Of a stretch of DNA of 64,000 bases, positions 36,053 through 45,066 are shown piece after piece. How positions within the stretch are numbered: the stretch's first letter is position 1; every line of letters starts with the position of its first letter. Source of the stretch: Phocaeicola salanitronis DSM 18170 (GTDB lineage: Bacteria > Bacteroidota > Bacteroidia > Bacteroidales > Bacteroidaceae); the NCBI RefSeq assembly GCF_000190575.1, contig NC_015164.1, positions 1,674,001-1,738,000 of the forward strand, given 5' to 3'. The notes under the pieces were generated by a model, which saw only the letters and a list, made by a program, of their open reading frames with translations, was not told where the DNA came from and did no database searches. The translations under genes and the position numbers were made by a program.

Positions 36053-36089
36053 GTGAATAGCGACGATAAAAGACATCGCCGCTATTCAC
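36053..36089 (-). terminator. Terminator of the SusCD/phosphoesterase operon
   Basis: Arms 36053-36067 and 36075-36089 (core GTGAATAGCG) pair with one mismatch around a 7-nt loop, 24 bp beyond the SusD stop. On the minus strand the stem is followed by a short T-run. Confidence 0.65.
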
Positions 36090-36112
36090 CGTTCACTATT
36101 TATTACTATTCA

Positions 36113-37915
36113 TTAGAAAGACAATCCGTCGTTCCAACCCGGGTTCTGAGTCAGATTCGGATTCAGCGACCGTTCGTTGATAGGTATCGGATACAGGTAA
36201 TCACGCTCTTCATTGAAAGCCGTACGTACAATATCGTGATGATAATCGACATACCCATGATCGCCTTCCGACAAAACAATGTCCGAACCAATCTGATATA
36301 CCTGCGCATCGGGCACTTCGGGTTTGGCATCGCCTTCATCATACAAAACCACGTCAATCTGACCGTCGCCGCTCAAGTCGTATTCACCTGCACCGGGGAA
36401 ATACATGCCCATAATAGACTGGTTGATGCAAGTGCCCGCTTTCCAGCGTACCAAGTCATCGAATCGGAAACCTTCCTGAGTCAACTCAATGGCACGCTCG
36501 CGACGGATTTCCAAGATAACCCCTTGATTGCTTCCGGTCACATTGGTATAGCCATAATCGGCAGACGACAGGTAACTATCAGGATTTGCGTTAGCCTGAG
36601 CCATATCTAAATGCGGCATACCTACACGGTCACGGATTTCATTCACCGACTTATCCAAGTCTTCTTGCGTCAATGTTCCCAGTTCTGCCTTAGCCTCAGC
36701 AAAATTCAGCATGACTTCAGCCAGACGGAATACAGGAAGGTCGCAGGTAGAACGGTCGTTACGGTCTACCTGACCGCCCGAAGCTGTCGGGTCTTGCACA
36801 TATTTTATCGGCTGGTATCCTGTTACACTAACCGATAAATCGGGAGCCAGGATGTCTGTCTGTCCGATACGGTGATACCCCGGAGTACGGATGCTTTGTG
36901 CCAGACGCGGGTCGCGGTCTTTCACTTCTTCGGTAAACGGCATGGTTTCCCATCCTTCACGGTCGGTAAAACGTGTTCCGTCTTTCATCAGATACGTATT
37001 GACAAGCTTACGGGTCAGGCCCGGACGTCCTTGGGTGGGCACCAACGTATGTGCCGTCGCATTGTGGTAAACGCTCATGCCGTAATCGAACTTGATGGCA
37101 AGGATGTATTCATCGGGATTGGCATCTTCTTCGGCAAAAAGCATCAGATAGTCTTCTTCCGGATTATCGGTCGAATACAAATGATATTCGCCGCTATTAA
37201 TCAATTCTTCTGCCGCATCCGCTGCCTGTTGCAGATAATACGCATAATCATTCCCCTCCAAAGTCAGGTTATGATATTTCCGGTATGTACCTTCGTACAG
37301 ACAGAAGCGGGACTTCAACGCCAGTGCCGCCCAGCGGTTTACACGGAAAGGACTACTGGTCTCTTCTTCCTTGGTGGGCAGGTTATCGATAGCATAATCG
37401 ATATCGGCAAGCATATTGGTCATCACCAGTTCGCGCGAATCACGTGCCTTGTACAAGTCCGGGTCATCCGAAAACAACTCCTTGTCATACCAAGGCACAT
37501 CGCCGAAACGCTTTACCTTATCATAATAGAAGTAGGCACGGAAGAAACGTGCCACCGCCGTATATTTCACAGCCGCCTCCGCATCTTCACATTTATCTAC
37601 ATTGCCCAGCAGCGTATTGACACTACGCAACGCCGTCCAGCTCCATCCTCCTCCGCTGGCAGGAACGATGCGGTTTTCTCCGCCCAACATCTCGTCGGAA
37701 AGTTCTTGCTGTACATACACATCGCTCTGCTCGTCATACGGAGATTTGTTCAGGATACTGTTATAAAAACCGTTGCTGAAAAGCTGCAGGTCGGTCTCGG
37801 TCCTGAAATAATTTTCTTCCGTTATATCACTCAAAGGGCTTTTATCTATCCAGTCGTCACACGATGAAAGTCCGGCAAACAATGCAAGCGCTATAAAGAT
37901 ATTTCTATTTTTCAT
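36113..37915 (-). CDS. SusD/RagB-family lipoprotein (phosphoesterase-linked system)
   Basis: A 600-residue outer-membrane lipoprotein; lipobox cysteine C19 (AGLSSCDDWIDKSPLSD). The TPR-containing N-terminal region has ARFFRAYFYYDKVKRFGDVPW. The C-terminal half has LPVFRLAEVMLNFAEAKAELG and RRERAIELTQEGFRFDDLVRW, and ends YLYPIPINE, NLTQNPGWND, as in the family. It is the last gene of a three-gene operon on the minus strand, 33 bp after susC. The ligand is unknown; the operon partner suggests a phosphate-ester substrate. Confidence 0.95.
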   Translation of the reverse strand: MKNRNIFIALALFAGLSSCDDWIDKSPLSDITEENYFRTETDLQLFSNGFYNSILNKSPYDEQSDVYVQQELSDEMLGGENRIVPASGGGWSWTALRSVNTLLGNVDKCEDAEAAVKYTAVARFFRAYFYYDKVKRFGDVPWYDKELFSDDPDLYKARDSRELVMTNMLADIDYAIDNLPTKEEETSSPFRVNRWAALALKSRFCLYEGTYRKYHNLTLEGNDYAYYLQQAADAAEELINSGEYHLYSTDNPEEDYLMLFAEEDANPDEYILAIKFDYGMSVYHNATAHTLVPTQGRPGLTRKLVNTYLMKDGTRFTDREGWETMPFTEEVKDRDPRLAQSIRTPGYHRIGQTDILAPDLSVSVTGYQPIKYVQDPTASGGQVDRNDRSTCDLPVFRLAEVMLNFAEAKAELGTLTQEDLDKSVNEIRDRVGMPHLDMAQANANPDSYLSSADYGYTNVTGSNQGVILEIRRERAIELTQEGFRFDDLVRWKAGTCINQSIMGMYFPGAGEYDLSGDGQIDVVLYDEGDAKPEVPDAQVYQIGSDIVLSEGDHGYVDYHHDIVRTAFNEERDYLYPIPINERSLNPNLTQNPGWNDGLSF

Positions 37916-37948
37916 AATCGTTTTTTCTCTTCTGTTTAAAAATTCATG

Positions 37949-40900
37949 TTAGAAAGTGACATCGATACCGAACAGGAATGACTTCTGCCACGGATAGAAT
38001 GCATTGTTGTAAGCTCCGCTCCGGTCGATAGCTCCTTCAGGGTCGACATACTTCGAATGTTTCTTCAACGGAGACCAATAGCAGAGGTTTTCACCCGTAA
38101 AATATACGCGTACCGACTCAATGCCGGCTTTCTTCGTCCACTGCTGCGGCAAGGTATAACCTACGGTCAGATTCTTGAAACGCATGTAACGTATATTCTG
38201 CAAATAACGGTCGTTTATATTGCTCAGCACACCGCTTGATGCCGAATAAGCCATTGCACGCGGGAAATAAGCATCTGTATTATCTGTGGACCATACGTCT
38301 TTCAAGAAATCTTTCTGCAAGAAAGACAGGTACGGATAAGAGTAAGCTCCCCAGAAAGGCATGGATTCTCCGTCAGGATACCAGTAATGATTGCCCGTTC
38401 CCTGGAAGAATGCCGATACATCAATGCCGTTCCAACGCACGCTTGCCGTAATACCGTAAGAAAGCGAAGGCAACGAATTACCGAGTATCTTACGGTCGCC
38501 CGGAGCGTTCACATTATTGCTTCCGATATTTACCTTATTGTCACCATTCAAATCGACAAACTTCACGTCGCCTGCCTGCCAGCCTCCGGTTTGCCCTTTC
38601 AATACATAAGTCAAGTCTACTTGGTCGGCGTATGCCTGTGCTTCTTCATCGGTTTGGAAAAGCCCGTCGGTCACGAATCCCCAGATTTCTCCGATTTCCT
38701 TACCCTCATAATAATCTTTGGCAAAAGTCTTGTCCTTATTATCATACTTCGTAACAATGCTCTTGTAGTCGCTCAGGTTAACCCCGATGCTGTACTCAAA
38801 CGGTTTGCCTCCCAGCGTCAACTGGTCATGCCAGTTCAAGGTGATTTCGTATCCTTTCGTACGCAAGTCGGCAGCATTCATCTCCGGCATACTCGCTCCA
38901 TAGACAGAAGGCAGTTCCACACCGTCGGTCAACATATCGCGGGTATCACGTATATAGCCGTCTACCGTCAAGTTCAAGCGGTTGCCCAGCATCGTCAAGT
39001 CGAAACCGAAGTCCCATTGCTGGGCGGTTTCCCATGTCATGTCCGAAGCAATCGGAGCACCCAACGTAGAATATTTGGGCAATACGCTTCCTTCACCAAA
39101 CGTATAATTCAGATTGGCGATAGATACCAGACGCGCGAAGGTGTAATAAGAAGATACATTCTGATTGCCCAGGCTACCGAAAGAAGCCCTGATTTTCAAG
39201 TTGTCAACCAAACGGCGTGCCGGAAGGAAGAAAGGCTCTTCCGAAATGCGCCATCCTACAGAAGCCGAAGGAAAGAATCCCCAGCGGTTGCCTTTCGCAA
39301 AACGGGAAGTACCGTCGTAACGCCCGCTCACTTCGAACAGGTAACGGCTCTTGTAATCGTAGTTGATACGGCCGAAGATACCTAACAAAGCATACTCGTT
39401 CTGTCCGCCGCCTACACCGGTAATGGTAGCACCCTCGGCATTCTGACCTACCAAGTCCAAGTCATCCAAATCGGCAGATACCAGGTTTTCGCCGTATGCC
39501 GAAATGTTTTTGCTCTTCCATGCTTCGTAGTTCATACCGGCTACTACGGTCAAATGATGCGCATCGTTGAACGTATCGGTATAATTACCGAAGATGTTCG
39601 TCGAATAATAATTGCTCGTATTCACCGATTCATCCAAACGGTTGGCACCGGCACCGGTAGCATACGAAAGCAGTTCGCCATCGGGATATTCACGGTAATA
39701 CATCGGATTGGAACGGCTTGTATTGCGTGTCTGATACAAACGGTATGTGAAGTCGCCCGTAAAGCTCAGTTCTTTTATCGGAGAATAAACCAAACGGGTT
39801 GTATTCGAAAAGTCTGTACCACGCTCTACATTGCGGTGTGAATCTTCGCCCAACAGAATATGACGGCCATTAGCCACCTTATAATTCAGATAAGGTGTAC
39901 TATACAACCACGAACCATCGGGATTCTTCTGCGGGAAACAAGCCAAAGCGTGGCGGGCACTGTATGCCAAGGTATTTTCTACACTTCCATCGCCCAAATA
40001 GCTGTATTGCGAACTGTAGAACGACGTATTGTTCGACATCGTAAACCACTTATTAATGCGGAAGTCAATCTTCGAACGCAAGTTGTATTTCCGGTACACA
40101 TCCGGATTTTCGCGCAAGATACCGGTCTGCTTGTCGAATGAACCAGACAAATAATACTTGATATCGTCTTTTCCGCCGCTGACAGAAAGGTTGTGCTGCT
40201 GCATCGGACGATTATCGCGGTACAATTCGTGCCACCAGTCGTGGTTTCCATAATATACCCATTGGCGGCGTCCGTTACGTACGTCTTCTACCACCCACGG
40301 GCGGTCGGGGTTCTCGGTCTTGTCGTTCACACGGTCCAGCAACTCCTGCATGTCCTGGTCTGTATAATCGACATACAATGTACCCGAATTGGCTTGCCAG
40401 AACTTGTTGATAGTATATACCGACCAATAACCGGTCGTTTCGTAGTCGGTAGAAGTGGTAGGTGCCTGCCAGCCGAAACGGCCGCTATAATGCACCGTAG
40501 CTTTCCCGTCTTTAGCAGCTCCGGACTTGGTAGTCACCAAAATCACACCAAAGGCTGCACGTGCACCATAAATAGCGGCAGCCGATGCGTCTTTAATTAC
40601 GGAGATTGATTCTACATCGTTGGGATTGATGCGGTCTATCTCGCCCACCGCACCGTCTATCAACACCAGCGGTTCGGCATCGTTGATAGAAGTCACACCA
40701 CGCACATTGATAGTAGCCGAGCTTCCCGGTACGCCCGAAGAAGTGGTTACGTTCAAACCAGCCACCGTACCTTGCAGCATATTGCTGAGCGAAGTCGTCA
40801 CGCGGTGTTCCAGTTCATCGCCTCCTACTGTCGCTACCGCACCGGTCAGGTTTACTTTCTTCTGCTTGCCATATCCCACAACCACGGTCTCATTCAACAT

Positions 40901-41212
40901 TACGGCATCTTCGCTCATGTGGACAGTTACACTCGACTGGTCGGGAGCAACCGTTACCTTTTGCGATGCAAAACCGATATAAGACACATTCAAGACCACT
41001 TTACCTGCGGGCACTTGAATCGTAAACGCCCCATCGATATCGGTTATCGCTCCAATGGTGGCACTCTCTACCGCGACCGTCACCCCAATCAGAGGCTCGT
41101 CGTTCGAGTCAAACACTTTTCCCGATATTGTCCTGGTTTGGGCGGAAAGCGTCATCACACTTCCTGCCACCAACAGCATCAGGAATACAACTACTGATTT
41201 TAATGTTCTCAT
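37949..41212 (-). CDS. SusC-family TonB-dependent transporter (phosphoesterase-linked system)
   Basis: A 1087-residue outer-membrane importer. Signal peptide 1-25 (ends TLSAQ) is followed by the regulatory domain (SGKVFDSNDEPLIGVTVAVES). The TonB-box-like LNETVVVGYGKQKKVNLTG comes next, then the plug (INVRGVTSINDAEPLVLIDG) and a barrel ending SFLFGIDVTF. Partner SusD is immediately downstream and a metallophosphoesterase gene lies 30 bp upstream. It differs markedly from the SusC at 17007 and is not a recent duplicate. Confidence 0.95.
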   Translation of the reverse strand: MRTLKSVVVFLMLLVAGSVMTLSAQTRTISGKVFDSNDEPLIGVTVAVESATIGAITDIDGAFTIQVPAGKVVLNVSYIGFASQKVTVAPDQSSVTVHMSEDAVMLNETVVVGYGKQKKVNLTGAVATVGGDELEHRVTTSLSNMLQGTVAGLNVTTSSGVPGSSATINVRGVTSINDAEPLVLIDGAVGEIDRINPNDVESISVIKDASAAAIYGARAAFGVILVTTKSGAAKDGKATVHYSGRFGWQAPTTSTDYETTGYWSVYTINKFWQANSGTLYVDYTDQDMQELLDRVNDKTENPDRPWVVEDVRNGRRQWVYYGNHDWWHELYRDNRPMQQHNLSVSGGKDDIKYYLSGSFDKQTGILRENPDVYRKYNLRSKIDFRINKWFTMSNNTSFYSSQYSYLGDGSVENTLAYSARHALACFPQKNPDGSWLYSTPYLNYKVANGRHILLGEDSHRNVERGTDFSNTTRLVYSPIKELSFTGDFTYRLYQTRNTSRSNPMYYREYPDGELLSYATGAGANRLDESVNTSNYYSTNIFGNYTDTFNDAHHLTVVAGMNYEAWKSKNISAYGENLVSADLDDLDLVGQNAEGATITGVGGGQNEYALLGIFGRINYDYKSRYLFEVSGRYDGTSRFAKGNRWGFFPSASVGWRISEEPFFLPARRLVDNLKIRASFGSLGNQNVSSYYTFARLVSIANLNYTFGEGSVLPKYSTLGAPIASDMTWETAQQWDFGFDLTMLGNRLNLTVDGYIRDTRDMLTDGVELPSVYGASMPEMNAADLRTKGYEITLNWHDQLTLGGKPFEYSIGVNLSDYKSIVTKYDNKDKTFAKDYYEGKEIGEIWGFVTDGLFQTDEEAQAYADQVDLTYVLKGQTGGWQAGDVKFVDLNGDNKVNIGSNNVNAPGDRKILGNSLPSLSYGITASVRWNGIDVSAFFQGTGNHYWYPDGESMPFWGAYSYPYLSFLQKDFLKDVWSTDNTDAYFPRAMAYSASSGVLSNINDRYLQNIRYMRFKNLTVGYTLPQQWTKKAGIESVRVYFTGENLCYWSPLKKHSKYVDPEGAIDRSGAYNNAFYPWQKSFLFGIDVTF

Positions 41213-41242
41213 TGTTTATGAATTAAAGAAAAATGCGTATAA

Positions 41243-42676
41243 TCAGAGATTCACAGTCTGCGAATAAACTTCGCCGAAACGGTTGGTAAACTCTATTTTG
41301 ATTTGTCTGGCACCGTCGGAAGGCATGGCACGGAACAAGTGAGCCGTAGGTTCAGCCTTGCTGCGGTCTTTCAGTTGCGAAGCACGCTCTTCATCCGAAC
41401 CGACAAACTGTTCCATATCACCCATCGGCTTGCCATCCTGATACCATACCACACGGCAAGCACTATCCCAGTCCCAGACATTGGCTACCACAAAACTGCT
41501 TTGAGCCGTAAACTCTCCTTTATTATATATACGGAACTGATAAGCGAAATCGCGGCGCGTTGCCTTGTAATGCCATTTCACATTATCGCCATCTACATCT
41601 ACTACCATATATCCATTGGGCGCACCACACTGGTTTACCCAGCCAGCCCACCAGCCGCCACAGGCTGCGCCGATATTGTGCTCGTAAAGCGTAGGAGTCA
41701 CTTCGTTGTTTTGGAAAAAATGCGTATGTCCTGAGAATACATGCACCTTATAATCTTTCAGCACCTCTTTCAGAGCGTCTGCGTTACGGACATTTCCGCC
41801 CGGCGACACTTTATTCCATCCCGGCGCATGCAGGTTCAAGATAACCAGACTTCCTTTCGGCACATAACTTAAATCCTTCTTCAGCCATTCCAACTGCTGC
41901 CCTGTAAGGCTTTCTACATAACTTTTCCCGCCCACATAGTTGATGTCTTTCATCGTTACAATGTGCGCCTTGCCGATATTAAACGAATAATCGGTAGGTC
42001 CGAAATAGCTTCCGTATACCATTTCACCGTATACCGGAGTGCCCATCGCCATATTGTGAAGGTCTTGGTATTGCTTATCGAAATCGTGGTTTCCGATGCA
42101 TTGGAAGAAAACAGCACCGGTATTTTTTACCGACTCTTGATATTCATCGAACAATGGCATGTTGTCCCACACCAAATCGCCCAAGGTCATGGCAATCACT
42201 TCACGCGACTGCTTTAAAGAATCGATAACTTCTTTCAAATCGGGTACCGTTTCCTGACGCCAGCGTTTCATCTGACGGGCATTACGTACTTGCGGGTCGG
42301 ATATAGCAATGTAATGGAAACGCTCTTCCACTTCTTTACGCTTCGCTAACACAAAGTCATGTTTCCCCTCTGCTTGTGCCAACGCACGCACCGATATATA
42401 ATAATCTCCTGCCAATCCGTCTTGTTGCGGCAAAACGCACGAAGCAGGCACCGAAATGCTCACAAACTTGCTCCGTGTCGTATCCGACACCAAAGACCAA
42501 ACTCCTTGCGCATCGGTCTTAGTAAAGCTGATGCCATCGTTCACTACGACACCGGCAATTCCCTTCCCGCTTGGGTCGGTCACCTTCCCACCGAAGTCGA
42601 ACACTACTTTCTGGGCACTTGCGCTTAAACAGAAAGCACCCAGCATCAGACTAAAAATCAATGATTTACTTTTCAT
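41243..42676 (-). CDS. Secreted calcineurin-like metallophosphoesterase
   Basis: A 477-residue exported enzyme. Signal peptide 1-21 (ends SASAQ). A small beta domain (about 25-110, GGKVTDPSGKGIAGVVV) precedes the metallophosphoesterase core. The metal ligands are D127 (ISDPQVRN), D167 (LGDLVWDN), N196-H197 (GNHDFD), H283 (NLHAPGW), and H317/H319 (SGHTHFF). A C-terminal beta domain (about 345-477) completes the form seen in Bacteroidetes. The ATG at 42676 starts the signal peptide. First gene of the operon with susC/susD, it likely strips phosphate from the substrate before or after import. Confidence 0.9.
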   Translation of the reverse strand: MKSKSLIFSLMLGAFCLSASAQKVVFDFGGKVTDPSGKGIAGVVVNDGISFTKTDAQGVWSLVSDTTRSKFVSISVPASCVLPQQDGLAGDYYISVRALAQAEGKHDFVLAKRKEVEERFHYIAISDPQVRNARQMKRWRQETVPDLKEVIDSLKQSREVIAMTLGDLVWDNMPLFDEYQESVKNTGAVFFQCIGNHDFDKQYQDLHNMAMGTPVYGEMVYGSYFGPTDYSFNIGKAHIVTMKDINYVGGKSYVESLTGQQLEWLKKDLSYVPKGSLVILNLHAPGWNKVSPGGNVRNADALKEVLKDYKVHVFSGHTHFFQNNEVTPTLYEHNIGAACGGWWAGWVNQCGAPNGYMVVDVDGDNVKWHYKATRRDFAYQFRIYNKGEFTAQSSFVVANVWDWDSACRVVWYQDGKPMGDMEQFVGSDEERASQLKDRSKAEPTAHLFRAMPSDGARQIKIEFTNRFGEVYSQTVNL

Positions 42677-42978
42677 TCGTTCCTTTGCTTTGTTAAAATT
42701 AACTACGTTTTTGTTTTCGAATGCAAAGAAACGGCTTCTACACTTCAAAACAGATACAGCCCTGTTACATTAGCGTGAGAATGCAATTACAGAAGCAATA
42801 CAAAAAATAAAAAAGATTATCCGGACAAAAAATAAAATGCGAACGCTCATGCAAGCTGAAGCGGACGGTCGCATCGGATAAGTCAGGCGGTCACGTTACA
42901 CGACACGTACGCCCGTATTTTAAGGATATCGGGCATCCATGCGCGCTTGAAAGGTTCAGTACCGGTATTCAAAAAATG

Positions 42979-43019
42979 CGGGTGTGCCAGAATAGACAAT
43001 TCTATTTTGACACACCCGC
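42979..43019 (-). terminator. Terminator of the aquaporin gene
   Basis: Arms 42979-42995 and 43003-43019 (GCGGGTGTG core) pair with two G:T-type mismatches around a 7-nt loop. On the minus strand the stem is followed by ATTTTTTG. The rest of 42677-42978 is upstream sequence of the phosphoesterase operon, with TTTCTTTG (minus strand, 42724-42731) as a one-mismatch -7 candidate and no other structure that I can support. Confidence 0.75.
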
Positions 43020-43059
43020 CGTCTGTTAATTTCTATGTCTTTATCAGATAGCGTTTATC

Positions 43060-43740
43060 TTACCTGCCCCCACCGAGGGTTTTCCATACCAACGAGCTGA
43101 ACGCTGCACCTATAAACGGAGCCACGATGAAGAGCCAAAGCTGTTCTAAGGCTTGTCCTCCTTCTACCAACGCCGGACCAATGCTCCGCGCCGGATTGAC
43201 CGAAGTGCCCGTTATCGGGATACAAACAATGTGAATCAATACCAATGCCAGACCGATAGCCAGACCGGCAAAGTTGCCCGCCCCTTTCTTTTCATCGGTA
43301 GCACCAAGCACCACCAACACAAAAATAAAGGTAAACACCGCTTCGGCAATAAAAGCCTGAGCCATCTCGCCTTGGTCGAACGAGTTGGCACCCGATATGG
43401 TGGGTCCTCCATGACCGCCCGTAGAAATCAACAGCACCAAAATCAACGAACCGATGATGCCGCCGATAATCTGGAATATCATATACATCAACGCATCACG
43501 GCTGCTCATGCGCCCCGACATCCACACCCCCAACGTTATAGCCGGATTGATATGGCATCCAGAAACATTTCCTATGGTATAAGCCATAGCGACCACCGAC
43601 AAGCCAAAAGTCAAGGCAACTCCGATTGTGCCTACTCCTGTACCCAGTGCGTCCGCCGCATTTCCGGCAAAAACCGCACTTCCGCATCCCATCAGGACTA
43701 AAACCATTGTCCCAATCATTTCAGCCAAATACTTTCTCAT
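43060..43740 (-). CDS. aqpZ: Aquaporin / MIP-family channel (AqpZ-like)
   Basis: A 226-residue inner-membrane channel with six transmembrane segments and two half-helices. Both NPA motifs are intact (65-67 in GCHINPAITLG; 182-184 in TSVNPARSIG). The arginine after the second NPA and histidine H170 fit the narrow selectivity filter of water-selective AqpZ rather than glycerol facilitators. The NPA-containing loops and length match AqpZ. It stands alone with its own terminator. Confidence 0.93.
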   Translation of the reverse strand: MRKYLAEMIGTMVLVLMGCGSAVFAGNAADALGTGVGTIGVALTFGLSVVAMAYTIGNVSGCHINPAITLGVWMSGRMSSRDALMYMIFQIIGGIIGSLILVLLISTGGHGGPTISGANSFDQGEMAQAFIAEAVFTFIFVLVVLGATDEKKGAGNFAGLAIGLALVLIHIVCIPITGTSVNPARSIGPALVEGGQALEQLWLFIVAPFIGAAFSSLVWKTLGGGR

Positions 43741-43796
43741 AAATGCAATGATTTAGGTTAAACATCTAATTAATCGCCTCTAATTTACAAAAAATA

Positions 43797-43827
43797 TTGG
43801 GATTTATCATAATTTGAAGTATATTTG
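43797..43827 (+). promoter_or_regulatory. Promoter of the first winged-helix gene
   Basis: TTGG at 43797-43800 and TATATTTG at 43820-43827 are 19 nt apart. The start site would be near 43834, giving a leader of about 77 nt before the ATG at 43911. Confidence 0.65.
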
Positions 43828-43910
43828 TAATGAAGTTTAGGCAAAGCCCCTTTTAAGAAAAGAGATTTTCAGCTTATAACCGGACTATTACACCTTAAAA
43901 ACATACAATT

Positions 43911-44138
43911 ATGAACATGCAAAGTATTGGCGAAAGCGCAGGTATCATCTGGAGATTGCTCTACGGTGATAATCGGAAATGGGAATACCAAGAATTGAAA
44001 AATGCAACTGGATTGCGTGACCGTGAACTGAATGCCGCTATCGGATGGCTGGCACGAGAAGGAAAAATCCAATTTGAAGAAGGCGACCAACAGCATGCAT
44101 CTGCATTATACATCGAACTAAGCTATTATATCGGATGA
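43911..44138 (+). CDS. Winged-helix domain protein (DUF2582-like), copy 1
   Basis: A 75-residue protein made of one winged helix-turn-helix: helix 1 ESAGIIWRLLY, then WEYQELKNATGLRDRELNAAIGWLAREGKI and a beta wing (IQFEEG...YIELS). It matches the small winged-helix family described as DUF2582. Function is unknown; a DNA-binding role is inferred from the fold. A convergent relative lies 77 bp downstream. No partner enzyme is evident. Confidence 0.8.
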   Translation: MNMQSIGESAGIIWRLLYGDNRKWEYQELKNATGLRDRELNAAIGWLAREGKIQFEEGDQQHASALYIELSYYIG

Positions 44139-44154
44139 ATAATGCCGTTTAAAG

Positions 44155-44197
44155 AAAAAGCGCGATGAAAAAGAGAACCTTTTTCAACGCGCTTTTT
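44155..44197. terminator. Bidirectional terminator between the winged-helix genes
   Basis: AAAAAGCGCGATGAAAAAG (44155-44173) pairs with 44179-44197 with one mismatch and a 5-nt loop. A-runs and T-runs on either side make it a good intrinsic terminator for both strands. Confidence 0.85.
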
Positions 44198-44215
44198 TAA
44201 TTCGCAAGATTTTAC

Positions 44216-44422
44216 TTATTTCAACTTAACAGACAATTCACCCTCTTCCTCTTTCGTTTCAATCTTGTCTTCTCTCAACAACCAACCCAATCCTAAAAAC
44301 AGATCTTTATCTGCTTTCAGCTTAGCTGCTTTCTTCAGCTCTTTTTGAGTCATTCCTTTTTCTTTTCCATTCAGTGCTTCCCAGATTTGTCCGGCGATAA
44401 CACCTGCTTTTTCTTTTAACAT
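44216..44422 (-). CDS. Winged-helix domain protein (DUF2582-like), copy 2
   Basis: A 68-residue relative of the gene at 43911, with the same helix pattern (EKAGVIAGQIWEAL, then KGMTQKELKKAAKLKADKDLFLGLGWLLREDKI) and a shorter wing. GWL(A/L)RE(G/D)KI is shared exactly by both proteins. The high lysine and glutamate content is typical of this group. A perfect minus-strand -7 element, TATTTTTG, lies at 44482-44489, about 60 nt upstream of the ATG. Confidence 0.8.
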   Translation of the reverse strand: MLKEKAGVIAGQIWEALNGKEKGMTQKELKKAAKLKADKDLFLGLGWLLREDKIETKEEEGELSVKLK

Positions 44423-44481
44423 AATCTTTTGCTTTTAAATCGTAAAACTACTCTAACTCAGAAAAGTCTGTATAATCGATG

Positions 44482-44489
44482 CAAAAATA
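44482..44489 (-). promoter_or_regulatory. -7 element for winged-helix copy 2
   Basis: The minus strand reads TATTTTTG, a perfect TAnnTTTG. No convincing -33 TTTG is present, so the support is partial. Confidence 0.45.
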
Positions 44490-44590
44490 CAGAAAAAAAC
44501 GTCCACTTGTGCTTTTTTAAAGAAAAACTTTTGGGTTATCTTTCAAAAAATGAACGAGAAACACAAATTTCCGTCATTTTCTTGTAACAT

Positions 44591-45064
44591 TTATTTAACA
44601 AGCTTCCCCTGTTCTTCCAAAAAGTCACCGAATATCCGCGCCGCCAGCTCTATCATGCGAGGACAAGGGCGCTTGGCATAATACTGCGGCGTGCGCTCTT
44701 CGGGAATGGCGCTGACCGGCTCTTTTTTGGTCAGCCCTAACAACTCTCCACAACACAAGGTGCCGGTCTGCTCCTTGAACTTTGCGGCAAGTTCCTGCAC
44801 CAAAGCATAATTGGCAGACTTGCCTGCACGGTCTGCCCCTACCACTGCACTACGCTCCAGCCCCGCAAGCAAAAACATGCCACATGCGGCTCCACATGTC
44901 AGGCGCATCCGCCCGATTCCGGCTCCGAACGAGGCCGACATCCGGAACGCCTGCTCGGGTGTAAAGCCATACAAGTCGGCGTATGCGCCTACCACCGACT
45001 GTGCACAATTATATCCTTCCTTGAATAAAGACACCGCTTTCGCTATCCGCTCTTCTTTCGTCAT
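44591..45064 (-). CDS. C_GCAxxG_C_C family redox protein
   Basis: A 157-residue protein of the family named after its cysteine spacing: NCAQSV near residue 19, CGAACGMFLLAG near 58, and CCGEL near 104. These cysteines probably bind metal or an Fe-S cofactor, and the family is often annotated as a putative redox-active protein. The function is not established. Its start lies 2 bp after the stop of the 2-hydroxyacid dehydrogenase gene, so the two are co-transcribed. Confidence 0.85.
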   Translation of the reverse strand: MTKEERIAKAVSLFKEGYNCAQSVVGAYADLYGFTPEQAFRMSASFGAGIGRMRLTCGAACGMFLLAGLERSAVVGADRAGKSANYALVQELAAKFKEQTGTLCCGELLGLTKKEPVSAIPEERTPQYYAKRPCPRMIELAARIFGDFLEEQGKLVK

Positions 45065-45066
45065 GC

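Noticed and set aside
38387..39385. 332-codon plus-strand ORF opposite susC
   Set aside because: Antisense shadow; the minus strand encodes a canonical SusC with plug and barrel, and this frame has no recognisable domain.
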